Below are positions 17,728 to 29,903 of a stretch of 64,000 nt of DNA, in pieces (within the stretch, counting starts at the first letter, position 1; every line of letters begins with the position of its first letter). Made by a program: the position numbers and the translations under genes. Location of the stretch: contig NC_009436.1 in the NCBI RefSeq assembly GCF_000016325.1, forward strand, positions 3,224,001-3,288,000. Reading direction: 5' to 3'. The stretch comes from Enterobacter sp. 638. Lineage in GTDB: Bacteria; Pseudomonadota; Gammaproteobacteria; Enterobacterales; Enterobacteriaceae. The notes beneath the pieces are model-generated. The model saw only the letters and a program-made list of their open reading frames with translations, made no database searches and was not told where the DNA came from.

Positions 17728-19017
17728 TCAATGTGACGCGTTTTCACTGTCGTCCGCGTCCAGAATTTCTTCTTCAGGACGCAGGACGGAGATCAGTTTG
17801 AAAATCAGGCTCAGCCCCACACCAACGATGGTGGCCAGCGCCATGCCTTTCAATTCTGCCGCACCAATGTGAACCTTCGCACCGCTCACACCGATGATCA
17901 GAATGACGGAAGTCAGGATCAGGTTCTGCGTTTTGTTGTAATCCACTTTGGATTCAATCAGCACGCGAATACCGGACGCGCCAATCACCCCGTACAGCAG
18001 CAGCGAAACACCGCCAATCACCGGAACCGGGATAATCTGGATTGCCGCTGCCAGCTTGCCGACGCAGGAGAGCAGAATCGCAAAGATAGCCGCCCCGCCA
18101 ATCACCCAAGTGCTGTAGACGCGGGTAATCGCCATCACGCCGATGTTCTCACCGTAGGTGGTGTTTGGCGTTGAGCCAAAGAAACCGGAGATCATGGTCG
18201 ACAGCCCGTTGGCAAACATCGAGCGGTGCAGACCAGGGTCACGGATCAGATCTTTTTTGACGATATTCGCCGTGACCACCAGGTGACCGACGTGCTCAGC
18301 GATAACCACCAGCGCGGCAGGCAGAATGGTGAAAATAGCAAACCACTCAAAACGCGGGGTGTAGAAGGTTGGCAGCGCGAACCAGTGCGCCTGCGCAATC
18401 GGGGAGGTATCCACGACGCCCATCGCGAAGGAGAGCGTGTAGCCCGCCAGCACCCCAATCAGAATCGGGATAATCGCCATAAAACCACGGAACAGAACGG
18501 AACCAAATACCGTCACACCCAGCGTGACCAGCGAGATGATAATGGTTTTGGAATCAGGTGATTGCCCATCAGCCGGCAACAGACCCGCCATGTTGGCAGC
18601 GACGCCTGCAAGCTCAAGACCGATGACGGCAACGATTGCGCCCATCGCCGCAGGTGGGAACATCACGTCCAGCCAGCCGGTACCGGCTTTTTTCACGATA
18701 AAGGCCACAACGCAGAACAGCACGCCGCACATAATGAAACCACCCAACGCCACTTCGTACCCTAACGGCAACAGCAGCAGAACCGGCGAGATAAACGCAA
18801 AGCTTGAACCCAGATAAGCCGGGATTTTTCCTTTACAGATGAAGAGATAAAGCAGCGTACCGACGCCATTGAACAGCAGCACGGTGGCCGGGTTGATGTG
18901 AAACAGGATTGGCACCAGCACGGTTGCGCCAAACATGGCAAACAGGTGCTGCAAACTAAGCGGGATTGTCTGCAAAAGCGGCGGTCTTTCACTCACCCCG
19001 ATAGTACGGCGCGTCAT
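17728..19017 (-). CDS. uraA: uracil:proton symporter UraA
   Basis: Inner-membrane NCS2-family transporter that imports uracil with a proton. The 429-residue protein has the 14-helix core layout, with the family's FAMFGATVLVP in the first helices, VIAEHVGHL carrying the substrate-binding glutamate near residue 241, and the second substrate glutamate region in NTTYGENIGVM. It lies downstream of upp in the same direction, but an apparent intrinsic terminator separates the two, so read-through or attenuation is expected. Confidence 0.95.
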   Translation of the reverse strand: MTRRTIGVSERPPLLQTIPLSLQHLFAMFGATVLVPILFHINPATVLLFNGVGTLLYLFICKGKIPAYLGSSFAFISPVLLLLPLGYEVALGGFIMCGVLFCVVAFIVKKAGTGWLDVMFPPAAMGAIVAVIGLELAGVAANMAGLLPADGQSPDSKTIIISLVTLGVTVFGSVLFRGFMAIIPILIGVLAGYTLSFAMGVVDTSPIAQAHWFALPTFYTPRFEWFAIFTILPAALVVIAEHVGHLVVTANIVKKDLIRDPGLHRSMFANGLSTMISGFFGSTPNTTYGENIGVMAITRVYSTWVIGGAAIFAILLSCVGKLAAAIQIIPVPVIGGVSLLLYGVIGASGIRVLIESKVDYNKTQNLILTSVILIIGVSGAKVHIGAAELKGMALATIVGVGLSLIFKLISVLRPEEEILDADDSENASH

Positions 19018-19060
19018 AGTGTTTTCCTCAAGTGTTGTTGGTTGTTGGTGTTTTTATTCA

Positions 19061-19088
19061 AAAAAAAGCCGACTATCAAAGTCGGCTT
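19061..19088 (-). terminator. intrinsic terminator/attenuator between upp and uraA
   Basis: AAGCCGAC and GTCGGCTT form an 8-bp stem, followed on the minus strand by about eight T. It lies inside the upp-uraA unit, so it would lower uraA expression relative to upp. Confidence 0.8.
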
Positions 19089-19104
19089 CTTATTCGTTAT
19101 TCGA

Positions 19105-19731
19105 TTATTTCGTACCAAAAATCTTGTCGCCGGCATCGCCAAGCCCGGGGATGATGTACCCGTGCTCGTTCAGACCCTGGTCGATAGAAGCCGTATACAG
19201 CTCAACGTCCGGGTGCGCTTTTTCCAGCGCAGCGATACCTTCTGGCGCCGCAACCAGCACCAGCACTTTAATGCTGTTACAGCCCGCGTTTTTCAGCAGA
19301 TCGATAGTCGCGATCATCGAACCACCGGTTGCCAGCATTGGGTCAACCACCAGCGCCATACGCTCGTCGATGTTGGAAACCAGCTTCTGGAAATACGGAA
19401 CAGGCTCAAGGGTTTCTTCGTTACGGTAGATGCCGACAACGCTGATACGCGCGCTCGGGACGTGCTCCAGCACGCCTTCCATCATACCCAGACCTGCGCG
19501 AAGGATTGGCACAACGGTAATTTTTTTACCTTTGATCTGCTCAACCTGAACCGGGCCGTTCCAGCCCTCGATGGTCACTTTTTCAGTGGCCAGATCGGAT
19601 GTTGCTTCGTAAGTCAGTAAGCTTCCAACTTCAGAGGCCAGTTCGCGAAAACGCTTCGTGCTGATGTCATGCTCACGCATCAGGCCCAGCTTGTGTTTAA
19701 CGAGTGGGTGCTTCACTTCCACAATCTTCAT
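19105..19731 (-). CDS. upp: uracil phosphoribosyltransferase Upp
   Basis: Converts uracil and PRPP to UMP in pyrimidine salvage. The 208-residue protein begins [19 protein letters not shown], has the PRPP-binding loop DPMLATGGS and ends in the conserved [14 protein letters not shown]. The second ATG is chosen over an in-frame start two codons earlier because it gives the family N-terminus. uraA follows, so uptake and conversion of uracil are encoded together. A promoter with an unusual T-rich initial transcribed sequence lies just upstream. Confidence 0.97.
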   Translation of the reverse strand: MKIVEVKHPLVKHKLGLMREHDISTKRFRELASEVGSLLTYEATSDLATEKVTIEGWNGPVQVEQIKGKKITVVPILRAGLGMMEGVLEHVPSARISVVGIYRNEETLEPVPYFQKLVSNIDERMALVVDPMLATGGSMIATIDLLKNAGCNSIKVLVLVAAPEGIAALEKAHPDVELYTASIDQGLNEHGYIIPGLGDAGDKIFGTK

Positions 19732-19759
19732 TCTCATTCTCCTCTGAGGTGGCTACCGC

Positions 19760-19780
19760 AAAAAAAATCGCCGGATTATA
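19760..19780 (-). promoter_or_regulatory. upp promoter -10 with T8 initial transcribed region
   Basis: On the minus strand a perfect TATAAT (19775-19780) is followed after the spacer CCGGCG by A and eight T. E. coli upp has the same GATTTTTTTTG start region, where UTP-dependent start-site choice and slippage lower expression when UTP is high. The same control is inferred here. Confidence 0.75.
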
Positions 19781-19876
19781 CCGCTTTTTTCGGAGTGCGC
19801 CATACCCATCTTGATTGACGGTGATCAAGCAAAGTGATGAATACTGCGATATTGAGTCTACATCAAGACAAAAAAG

Positions 19877-19895
19877 AGCCCCGCATTGCGGGGCT
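19877..19895 (-). terminator. Rho-independent terminator after the bglA-like gene
   Basis: AGCCCCGC and GCGGGGCT form an 8-bp stem with a 3-base loop. Read leftward it is followed by a CTTTTTT tract, closing the 6-phospho-beta-glucosidase transcript before the upp promoter. Confidence 0.88.
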
Positions 19896-19914
19896 TATTC
19901 GTCATTTACGCGGG

Positions 19915-21384
<1,470 letters not shown>

Positions 21385-21389
21385 TTACA

Positions 21390-21401
21390 GAAACCGGTTT
21401 C
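21390..21401. promoter_or_regulatory. LacI-family operator O1, AscG-like
   Basis: GAAACCGGTTTC is a perfect 12-bp palindrome; with flanks it reads AGAAACCGGTTTCA, close to the TGAAACCGGTTTCA motif reported for AscG. It lies just downstream of the predicted -10 of the 6-phospho-beta-glucosidase gene. Confidence 0.8.
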
Positions 21402-21407
21402 AGTGGA

Positions 21408-21436
21408 ATCATGTGCAATGCCATAAAGCGTTGCAA
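21408..21436 (-). promoter_or_regulatory. predicted promoter of the 6-phospho-beta-glucosidase gene
   Basis: On the minus strand TTGCAA (-35, 21431-21436) is followed after 17 bases by CATGAT (-10, 21408-21413). It is framed on both sides by the two identical operators, which fits repression by looping or occlusion. Confidence 0.6.
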
Positions 21437-21446
21437 GCACATTACC

Positions 21447-21458
21447 GAAACCGGTTTC
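21447..21458. promoter_or_regulatory. LacI-family operator O2, AscG-like
   Basis: Second exact copy of GAAACCGGTTTC, centred 57 bases from the first and just upstream of the -35. The regulator gene is not in the window. Confidence 0.8.
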
Positions 21459-21543
21459 ATTTTCGTGAACGGTATCAACTTTGTCTGCGCCCCAGCGTTA
21501 AATGTGTAAATTTCCCGCGACTTTTTGTGACAGCAGAATAGGC

Positions 21544-21559
21544 TCGCAAACGTTTGCCT
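21544..21559 (+). promoter_or_regulatory. PurR operator upstream of purMN
   Basis: TCGCAAACGTTTGCCT contains the core CGCAAACGTTTGC of the PurR consensus ACGCAAACGTTTGCGT. It sits about 65 bases before the purM start codon, as in the PurR-repressed purMN operon of E. coli. Confidence 0.85.
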
Positions 21560-21619
21560 GGACTGTTAGAATTGCGCCGATTTTTCTTACTATCGCAATG
21601 CAATCGCGTGGGGACTTGA

Positions 21620-23298
<1,679 letters not shown>

Positions 23299-23304
23299 TA
23301 ATTC

Positions 23305-23328
23305 AAGCCGGCGATTGCCGGCTTTTTG
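23305..23328 (+). terminator. Rho-independent terminator after purMN
   Basis: AAGCCGGC and GCCGGCTT form an 8-bp stem with a GATT loop, followed by a TTTTTG tract. Confidence 0.9.
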
Positions 23329-23425
23329 TTGCCTGTCATTCGTAAAAACCACAAACAATCAGACGGTTTAGCGCTAATTTTCACGCTGCGTGGTCGGTTT
23401 ACTGTCATACTTTTCTGGCACAGTT

Positions 23426-23454
23426 GGACATCTCGTGGCAAAGCTCGCCATAAT
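23426..23454 (+). promoter_or_regulatory. predicted ppk-ppx promoter
   Basis: TGGACA (5/6 to TTGACA) is followed after 17 bases by CATAAT (5/6 to TATAAT), about 55 bases before the ppk ATG. Confidence 0.6.
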
Positions 23455-23507
23455 AGAATCGAGACGGATTTGCTGCGTCCCGTGATTGAAACGGAGTGTA
23501 AGTTGTA

Positions 23508-25568
23508 ATGGGTCAGGAAAAGTTATACATCGAGAAAGAGCTAAGCTGGTTAGCGTTCAACGAACGTGTCCTTCAGGAAGCGGCTGACAAGAGCAACCCG
23601 CTGATTGAGCGTATGCGTTTTCTGGGGATTTATTCCAATAACCTGGATGAATTCTACAAGGTGCGTTTTGCTGAACTGAAACGGCGGATTATCATCAGCG
23701 AAGAGCAGGGTTTAAACTCTCATTCGCGTCATCTGTTGGGCAAAATTCAGGCGCGAGTGCTGAAGGCAGATCAAGAATTCGACGGTCTGTATAACGAACT
23801 GCTGCTGGAAATGGCGCGCAACCAGATTTTCCTGATTAACGAGCGTCAGCTTTCTGCCAATCAGCAAACCTGGCTGCGGCACTATTTCAAACATTATCTT
23901 CGCCAGCATATCACCCCCATTCTTATCAATCGCGAAACGGATCTGGTGCAGTTCCTGAAGGATGACTACACCTATCTGGCGGTTGAAATTATTCGCGGCG
24001 AATCCATTCGCTATGCGCTGCTGGAAATCCCGTCGGACAAAGTGCCGCGCTTCGTCAATCTGCCGCCGGAAACCCCGCGCAGACGCAAGCCGATGATCCT
24101 GCTGGATAACATTCTGCGCTATTGCCTGGACGACATTTTCAAGGGCTTCTTCGATTACGATGCGCTGAACGCGTATTCGATGAAAATGACCCGCGATGCC
24201 GAATACGATCTGGTTCATGAGATGGAAGCCAGCCTGATGGAGCTGATGTCGTCGAGCCTGAAACAACGCCTGACGGCAGAGCCGGTGCGCTTTGTCTATC
24301 AGCGCGATATGCCGGACGCACTGGTGGAAATGCTGCGCGATAAGCTGACGATTTCCCGCTATGACTCCATCGTGCCGGGTGGCCGTTACCACAACTTTAA
24401 AGACTTTATTGGTTTCCCGAACGTCGGCAAAGCCAATCTGGTCAACAAACCGCTGCCTCGCCTGCGTCATATTTGGTTCGATAAATTCCGTAACGGATTT
24501 GACGCCATCCGCGAGCGCGACGTGCTGCTCTATTATCCGTACCACACGTTTGAACACGTGCTGGAACTGCTGCGCCAGGCATCGTTTGATCCCAACGTAT
24601 TGGCCATCAAAATCAATATTTACCGCGTGGCGAAAGACTCGCGCATTATTGATGCGATGATCCACGCTGCGCACAACGGCAAAAAAGTCTCTGTGGTGGT
24701 TGAGTTGCAGGCTCGCTTCGATGAAGAGGCCAACATTCACTGGGCGCGTCGTCTGACTGAAGCCGGTGTACACGTTATCTTCTCAGCACCGGGTCTGAAA
24801 ATTCACGCCAAGCTGTTCCTGATTTCGCGCAAAGAAGGCGAAGATGTGGTGCGCTACGCCCATATCGGTACCGGCAACTTTAACGAGAAAACCGCGCGTA
24901 TTTATACCGACTACTCGCTACTAACCGCCGATGCACGTATCACCAACGAAGTGCGTCGGGTGTTTAACTTTATCGAGAATCCGTATCGTCCGGTGAATTT
25001 CGATTATCTGCTGGTTTCGCCCCAGAACTCGCGCCGACTGCTGTATGCGATGATCGACAAAGAGATCGCCGCCGCGCAAAAAGGCGAGCCGTCTGGCATT
25101 ACGCTGAAACTCAACAATTTAGTCGACAAAGGACTGGTGGATCGACTTTACGCCGCCTCAAGCTCCGGCGTGCCGGTGAACCTGCTGATCCGCGGAATGT
25201 GCTCTCTGATTCCTGAACTTGAAGGCATTAGCGACAATATTCGAGTGATCAGTATTGTTGATCGCTATCTCGAGCACGATCGCGTTTATATTTTCGAAAA
25301 TGGTGGCGACAAACAGGTTTATCTCTCTTCTGCGGACTGGATGACGCGTAATATTGATTACCGAATCGAAGTGGCCACCCCGCTGCTGGACCCGCGTCTG
25401 AAGCAGCAGATCCTGGATATTATCGAACTTTTACTGAGTGACACCGTAAAAGCGCGTTATATCGACAAAGAACTGAGTAACCGCTATGTGCAGCGCGGCA
25501 ACCGCCGTAAAGTGCGCGCACAACTGGCGATTTACGACTATATCAAATCACTCGAGCAACCTGATTAA
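23508..25568 (+). CDS. ppk: polyphosphate kinase Ppk1
   Basis: Reversibly polymerises the gamma phosphate of ATP into long-chain polyphosphate; membrane-associated. The 686-residue protein (688 in E. coli) shows the N-terminal [17 protein letters not shown] start, the head domain, and two phospholipase-D-like C-terminal domains. The phospho-accepting histidine lies in [10 protein letters not shown] at about residue 434, followed by [18 protein letters not shown]; the second conserved PLD-like motif is near [18 protein letters not shown] precedes the ATG. ppx begins 3 bases after its stop, forming the ppk-ppx operon. Confidence 0.97.
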   Translation: MGQEKLYIEKELSWLAFNERVLQEAADKSNPLIERMRFLGIYSNNLDEFYKVRFAELKRRIIISEEQGLNSHSRHLLGKIQARVLKADQEFDGLYNELLLEMARNQIFLINERQLSANQQTWLRHYFKHYLRQHITPILINRETDLVQFLKDDYTYLAVEIIRGESIRYALLEIPSDKVPRFVNLPPETPRRRKPMILLDNILRYCLDDIFKGFFDYDALNAYSMKMTRDAEYDLVHEMEASLMELMSSSLKQRLTAEPVRFVYQRDMPDALVEMLRDKLTISRYDSIVPGGRYHNFKDFIGFPNVGKANLVNKPLPRLRHIWFDKFRNGFDAIRERDVLLYYPYHTFEHVLELLRQASFDPNVLAIKINIYRVAKDSRIIDAMIHAAHNGKKVSVVVELQARFDEEANIHWARRLTEAGVHVIFSAPGLKIHAKLFLISRKEGEDVVRYAHIGTGNFNEKTARIYTDYSLLTADARITNEVRRVFNFIENPYRPVNFDYLLVSPQNSRRLLYAMIDKEIAAAQKGEPSGITLKLNNLVDKGLVDRLYAASSSGVPVNLLIRGMCSLIPELEGISDNIRVISIVDRYLEHDRVYIFENGGDKQVYLSSADWMTRNIDYRIEVATPLLDPRLKQQILDIIELLLSDTVKARYIDKELSNRYVQRGNRRKVRAQLAIYDYIKSLEQPD

Positions 25569-25571
25569 CCT

Positions 25572-27113
25572 ATGCCGATAAATGATAAGACCCCACGAGC
25601 GCAGGAATTTGCTGCGGTCGATTTAGGTTCTAACAGCTTCCATATGGTCATCGCCCGCGAAGTCGATGGCGCAATGCAGATCATCGGTCGCCTCAAGCAA
25701 CGCGTCCATTTGGCCGACGGTCTTGACGATAAAAACATGCTCAGCGAAGAGGCGATGGAGCGAGGCTTAGCCTGCTTGTCGCTGTTTGCTGAGCGCCTGC
25801 AAGGTTTTTCCGCATCCAGCGTCTGTATCGTTGGCACGCATACCCTGCGCCAGGCTTTGAACGCGCCGGAGTTTTTGAAACGCGCCGAAAAAGTGATCCC
25901 CTACCCCATTGAAATCATTTCGGGCAATGAAGAAGCGCGTCTGATTTTCATGGGCGTGGAGCATACCCAGCCGGAAAAAGGCCGCAAACTGGTCATCGAT
26001 ATCGGTGGTGGTTCGACGGAGCTGGTGATTGGCGAAGATTTCGAGCCAAAACTGGTTGAGAGCCGCCGCATGGGCTGCGTCAGCTTTGCGCAAATGTACT
26101 TCCCTGGCGGCGCGATCACCCGTGAGAACTTCCAGCGTGCGCGCATGGCCGCTGTACAAAAACTCGAATCTCTGGCGTGGCAATACCGTATTCAAGGGTG
26201 GAACGTCGCGCTAGGCGCATCCGGAAGTATCAAAGCCTCTCACGAAGTCCTGCTGGCGATGGGCGAAAAAGACGGTTTTATCACCCCGGAACGCCTGGAA
26301 ATGTTGCGTGAAGAGGTTCTGAAACATAAGAGTTTCGAGTCGCTCAGCTTACCGGGACTTTCCGACGAGCGTAAGGCCGTATTTGTGCCGGGCCTCGCGA
26401 TTTTGTGCGGCGTGTTTGATGCCCTGGCGATCCGCGAACTGCGTCTTTCCGACGGCGCGCTGCGTGAAGGTGTGCTGTACGAAATGGAAGGCCGCTTCCG
26501 CCATCAGGATATTCGCAGCCGCACCGCGCAAAGCCTGGCGAATCAGTACAACATTGACCGTGAGCAAGCCAAGCGTGTTCTGGAAACCACGATGCATATC
26601 TATGAACAGTGGGAAGCGCAAAATCCCAAGCTGGCGCACCCGCAGCTGGCGGCACTGCTCAAATGGGCTACCACCCTGCACGAAGTGGGCCTGAACATTA
26701 ACCACAGCGGCATGCACCGCCATTCGGCCTACATTCTGCAGAACAGCGATCTGCCTGGCTTTAATCAGGAACAGCAAACCATGATGGCGACGCTGGTGCG
26801 TTACCATCGTAAAGCAATCAAGCTGGACGATTTGCCGCGCTTTACGCTGTTCAAGAAAAAGCAGTTCCTGCCGTTGATCCAGCTGTTGCGCTTGGGTGTG
26901 TTACTCAATAATCAGCGTCAGGCGACAACCACACCGCCAACGTTAAGGCTGAAAACGGATGACCACCACTGGACGCTGAGCTTCCCGCATGGCTGGTTTA
27001 GCCAGAATGCGCTGGTGCTGCTGGATCTCGAAAAAGAGCAGCAATACTGGGAAGCCGTAACGGGCTGGTTGTTAAAAATCGAAGAAGAAGAATCGCCGGA
27101 AATTGCGGCATAA
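25572..27113 (+). CDS. ppx: exopolyphosphatase Ppx
   Basis: Removes terminal phosphates from long-chain polyphosphate; belongs to the Ppx/GppA branch of the ASKHA superfamily. Its 513 residues equal the E. coli length. It shows the phosphate loop [11 protein letters not shown] near residue 17, the catalytic NEEARL glutamate near 121, the second glycine loop DIGGGSTEL near 143, and a C-terminal HD-like domain. It ends at a long perfect hairpin shared with the convergent yfgF. Confidence 0.97.
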   Translation: MPINDKTPRAQEFAAVDLGSNSFHMVIAREVDGAMQIIGRLKQRVHLADGLDDKNMLSEEAMERGLACLSLFAERLQGFSASSVCIVGTHTLRQALNAPEFLKRAEKVIPYPIEIISGNEEARLIFMGVEHTQPEKGRKLVIDIGGGSTELVIGEDFEPKLVESRRMGCVSFAQMYFPGGAITRENFQRARMAAVQKLESLAWQYRIQGWNVALGASGSIKASHEVLLAMGEKDGFITPERLEMLREEVLKHKSFESLSLPGLSDERKAVFVPGLAILCGVFDALAIRELRLSDGALREGVLYEMEGRFRHQDIRSRTAQSLANQYNIDREQAKRVLETTMHIYEQWEAQNPKLAHPQLAALLKWATTLHEVGLNINHSGMHRHSAYILQNSDLPGFNQEQQTMMATLVRYHRKAIKLDDLPRFTLFKKKQFLPLIQLLRLGVLLNNQRQATTTPPTLRLKTDDHHWTLSFPHGWFSQNALVLLDLEKEQQYWEAVTGWLLKIEEEESPEIAA

Positions 27114-27119
27114 CGCCTG

Positions 27120-27152
27120 AGACTCAGACGTCTGAAAAAGACGTCTGAGTCT
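27120..27152. terminator. 14-bp perfect hairpin between convergent ppx and yfgF
   Basis: AGACTCAGACGTCT pairs perfectly with AGACGTCTGAGTCT around a GAAAA loop. It overlaps the last codons of yfgF, so yfgF messages cannot end within their own hairpin; it most likely terminates ppk-ppx or protects its 3' end. Confidence 0.6.
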
Positions 27153-29364
27153 CGATAAGCCCTTCAAGCGGTTCAGGTTTACCCATCAAATAGCCCTGCA
27201 AATAGTCAATACCTAACGCCGTGACGGCGCTGTGTATCGCTTCGCTTTCCACGTATTCCGCCACGACCAGCATTTTCTTCATCCGCGCCAGATGGCATAT
27301 AGAGGCAACGATTTGATAATCGAGACTGTTGTCGGCGATATTGCGAATAAAACTGCCATCAATTTTCAGAATATCTGCGTCGACGCTTTTCAGCCGCGCA
27401 TAGCTGGCGTATCCCGTACCAAAATCGTCGATAGCGATTCGACAGCCCATCATCTGAAGCTGTTTGACGATCTGGCCGGCCAAAACGGCATTGCCAAAAC
27501 CGCTGCTTTCGGTGATTTCGAAGATCAACTGCCAGGCCTCAATCGCGTATTTCTTGAGTAACCGATTCACCTCAAGGGGAAATTGCGAGCGGCATACCGT
27601 CGAGGGCGATAAATTGATGGCAAAACGCTTGCCCGGCAGCCTTTCGCGATGTGTCGCCATAAACTGCAGAGTGCGTTCGAGCACCCATAAATCCACGCGC
27701 GACGATAAACCAAATTCCTGCGCAACGGGGAGGAAGGTGTCCGGTGAAAGTAACGTGCCATTTTCATTCGGCATGCGCAGCAAAATTTCATGGTAATGAT
27801 CGCCGCGAACGGCCTGTACACGCTGCGCCATCAGCACAAATTGGTTTCCTTCAAGCGCCGCTTGCAGGCGATTCATCATCGCCACTTTATCTTTCAGGTT
27901 CCGTTGCAGATGCGCTGCCCCGCGCTGCTGTAAGCTCTCAGGATGATTGGTGGATAATGATAAATCCGCAATGATGCTCAGCTCACCCAGCAGCAAATAA
28001 AGATGGTTTACAGGGGAGCGCACGCAGCAATAGCTCACGCCAACCTGCGGCTGCAGCGGCATGCCATCCCAGATAAACCGAAACTGCTTGATGTGTTCAT
28101 CCAGCGCCTCGATTCGCGCAGAATGCGATTCGGTGTTAAGTCGTACCGCCAAATCGTATCCCGACAATTGATAGACGCACTCATTGTGCTGGAGCGTACC
28201 GTTAATCCACGCGGCGAGCTTTTGCTTGTACTGGATCCGCAGCAGCACGCCGTAATTGCGCCCTAGCACTTCCAGCTCGGGGATCCGGAGCATGCACAGT
28301 GCTGACCACGGTGATTGAGTCAGCGCGCGCGACAATGCACGCAGGTTGGGCATATGGACGACCGGATCGAGAAACGCCAGTCGGCTGGCGCGTAGCATGA
28401 TGACGCGCTGACGAGTCGCCAGCATGGCCATATAGATCACCACGAAGGAGAAAACCAGATAGCTTGACGAGGTGATCGCCAGTTGGATGTCGTAACCCTG
28501 ATACAGCGGGATGTAGCGGTAAAAATAATGAATGGAAACCATCAGAACGGGCGTCCAGATCAACGACATCAGTTTGTAGCCAAAACGCATGGAACCCCAC
28601 AGCATCAAAGGCATCAGCAATGACAGCGTGTAGTTGGTGCTGAATATCGAGCTGTTTTCATTGATGGGTATGAGCAGCAGGGACAGCAGCCCAACCAGCA
28701 CTGCGCCCCAGATGACAAATTCAGCCACGCTCACTTTTTTGTCAATCTGTAGTCGGATCTGCGAAATCAGCCCTTTCAGATAACGAGGATGCCGAATCAC
28801 ACGAATCAACAGATAGCTTAACGGCACTCCCGTGAGCCCTCCCACCAGCAGGCCCTGATAATTAATCAAGGTGCGGATGCTCATTGGATTTATACCGACC
28901 ATGCTTTGGCGAGTCGCGTAGATACCCAAATAGACCGCAAACTGGAACAGCAGTAAAAAGAGGGTCGACGGACAGATCACCTGCCAGAAGATACGCTGCG
29001 CCATGAGCCTGTCGTCACCATATGCCACCATGCTGCGACGCGGGGCAAACACGCGATATCCCCCCCAACTGAGGATCAGCGGAACGATAAAATGACAGGT
29101 GATAGCGATCGTTTCGAACCAGCCAGCGGTAGGGTAGTAGCGGAGAAACAGAGCCAGAATAATACCGGGCACTGCCGCGAGGCCAAAAAATAGCATCGTG
29201 GCGAGTAAAAATGCCAGGGGCATATAATAGAGCGCAACCAGGCCGCCGCTTAATTGCGTATACGTACTGGCGAAACTAAATACAGGAAGTAAAGCAACCG
29301 GCAAAATGAGAGGAAGTGCCCACCAGCGGTCTTTGTTTTTCTTGAGGAATGCCAGAATTTTCAT
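27124..29364 (-). CDS. yfgF: cyclic-di-GMP phosphodiesterase YfgF (MASE1-GGDEF-EAL)
   Basis: Hydrolyses c-di-GMP; the E. coli orthologue is known as an anaerobically expressed phosphodiesterase. The 746-residue protein has an N-terminal MASE1-like membrane sensor (eight or so hydrophobic segments to about residue 320), a degenerate GGDEF domain without the GGDEF motif, and a C-terminal EAL domain. In the EAL domain the signature reads EIL (YHEILLRM) but the metal and catalytic segments INLSPSTV, FEITESS, AIDDFGTGYAS and YLQGYLMGKP are present, so activity is expected. A FNR-box-like site lies upstream. It is convergent with ppx. Confidence 0.95.
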   Translation of the reverse strand: MKILAFLKKNKDRWWALPLILPVALLPVFSFASTYTQLSGGLVALYYMPLAFLLATMLFFGLAAVPGIILALFLRYYPTAGWFETIAITCHFIVPLILSWGGYRVFAPRRSMVAYGDDRLMAQRIFWQVICPSTLFLLLFQFAVYLGIYATRQSMVGINPMSIRTLINYQGLLVGGLTGVPLSYLLIRVIRHPRYLKGLISQIRLQIDKKVSVAEFVIWGAVLVGLLSLLLIPINENSSIFSTNYTLSLLMPLMLWGSMRFGYKLMSLIWTPVLMVSIHYFYRYIPLYQGYDIQLAITSSSYLVFSFVVIYMAMLATRQRVIMLRASRLAFLDPVVHMPNLRALSRALTQSPWSALCMLRIPELEVLGRNYGVLLRIQYKQKLAAWINGTLQHNECVYQLSGYDLAVRLNTESHSARIEALDEHIKQFRFIWDGMPLQPQVGVSYCCVRSPVNHLYLLLGELSIIADLSLSTNHPESLQQRGAAHLQRNLKDKVAMMNRLQAALEGNQFVLMAQRVQAVRGDHYHEILLRMPNENGTLLSPDTFLPVAQEFGLSSRVDLWVLERTLQFMATHRERLPGKRFAINLSPSTVCRSQFPLEVNRLLKKYAIEAWQLIFEITESSGFGNAVLAGQIVKQLQMMGCRIAIDDFGTGYASYARLKSVDADILKIDGSFIRNIADNSLDYQIVASICHLARMKKMLVVAEYVESEAIHSAVTALGIDYLQGYLMGKPEPLEGLIETQTSFSDV

Positions 29365-29714
29365 AGATGCCCAATATAAGCCCTTTCATCCAGAGGGAAT
29401 TTCAGACAGGCATCCATCCTGACATCATTGCCGCATGCTGTTTGCGTGATACAAACAATATGGAAGAAGAATTTTAGTGCTCAATGACCGGCAGGAATTG
29501 ACTTAAATCAAACTACATGGTTCAAAAAAGGGTTTATGACAAGATAATTGTGCTGTTTTCTCTTTTCTATCAAAGCGGTAAATACTTGAATCATCTTCGA
29601 TAACAATAATTAATTTAAACATTGACGATTTTTTACACTTAGCATAATTGACCACCTCTTCCCACTGTGCCTTAATAGCCGCATCGCCCGAAAGGGTATG
29701 CCCAGGAAAATACA
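29365..29714. other. AT-rich yfgF-yfgG intergenic region
   Basis: Contains the FNR-type promoter of yfgF and an AT-rich stretch of about 200 bases. A leftward open frame at 29503-29727 (74 codons, TTG start) is possible but unsupported: it starts inside yfgG, its stop falls in the FNR box, and no family was recognised. Confidence 0.5.
29471..29511 (-). promoter_or_regulatory. FNR-dependent promoter of yfgF
   Basis: TTGACTTAAATCAA (29498-29511) matches the FNR consensus TTGAT-N4-ATCAA at nine of ten core positions. On the minus strand a TAAAAT -10 (29471-29476) predicts a start near 29464, which puts the FNR box about 40 bases upstream, class II spacing. It agrees with anaerobic expression of the E. 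coli gene. Confidence 0.75.
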
Positions 29715-29903
29715 GTGAGTCAGGCAACGCGTATGCACAAACGACATCGATTTAACACTCGAATGACCCGCATTATATTGCTGATAAGCTTTCTGTTTTT
29801 CTTTGGTCGCTTCGTTTATTCCTCCATTGGTGCCTGGTATCACCATCAGGACAAAATCCATTCTCAGCAGGTCACTCAGCCACTGGATACTACAAACCGC
29901 TAG
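29715..29903 (+). CDS. yfgG: YfgG, DUF2633 small membrane protein (GTG start)
   Basis: A 62-residue protein: a basic N-terminus (MSQATRMHKRHRFNTRMTR), one transmembrane segment (IILLISFLFFFGRFVYSSI, about residues 20-38) and a polar tail with histidines. It matches E. coli YfgG. The function is not settled; a link to metal stress has been suggested for the family. The GTG start has CAGGAAAA upstream. Its 3' end overlaps the convergent LysR-type gene by 14 bases. yfgH and yfgI, which follow in E. coli, are missing. Confidence 0.88.
   Translation: MSQATRMHKRHRFNTRMTRIILLISFLFFFGRFVYSSIGAWYHHQDKIHSQQVTQPLDTTNR

Noticed and set aside
23400..23425. Possible Pho box upstream of ppk (CTGTCAT ... 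CTGGCAC)
   Set aside because: The two half-sites are 13 bases apart instead of 11 and the second is poor, so PhoB control is not supported.
23712..24773. 353-codon open frame antisense to ppk
   Set aside because: A shadow of the strongly conserved ppk frame; the translation has no recognisable domain and no ribosome site.
29503..29727. 74-codon leftward open frame between yfgF and yfgG
   Set aside because: TTG start inside yfgG, stop inside the FNR box, no family recognised. Kept only as a note in the intergenic entry.
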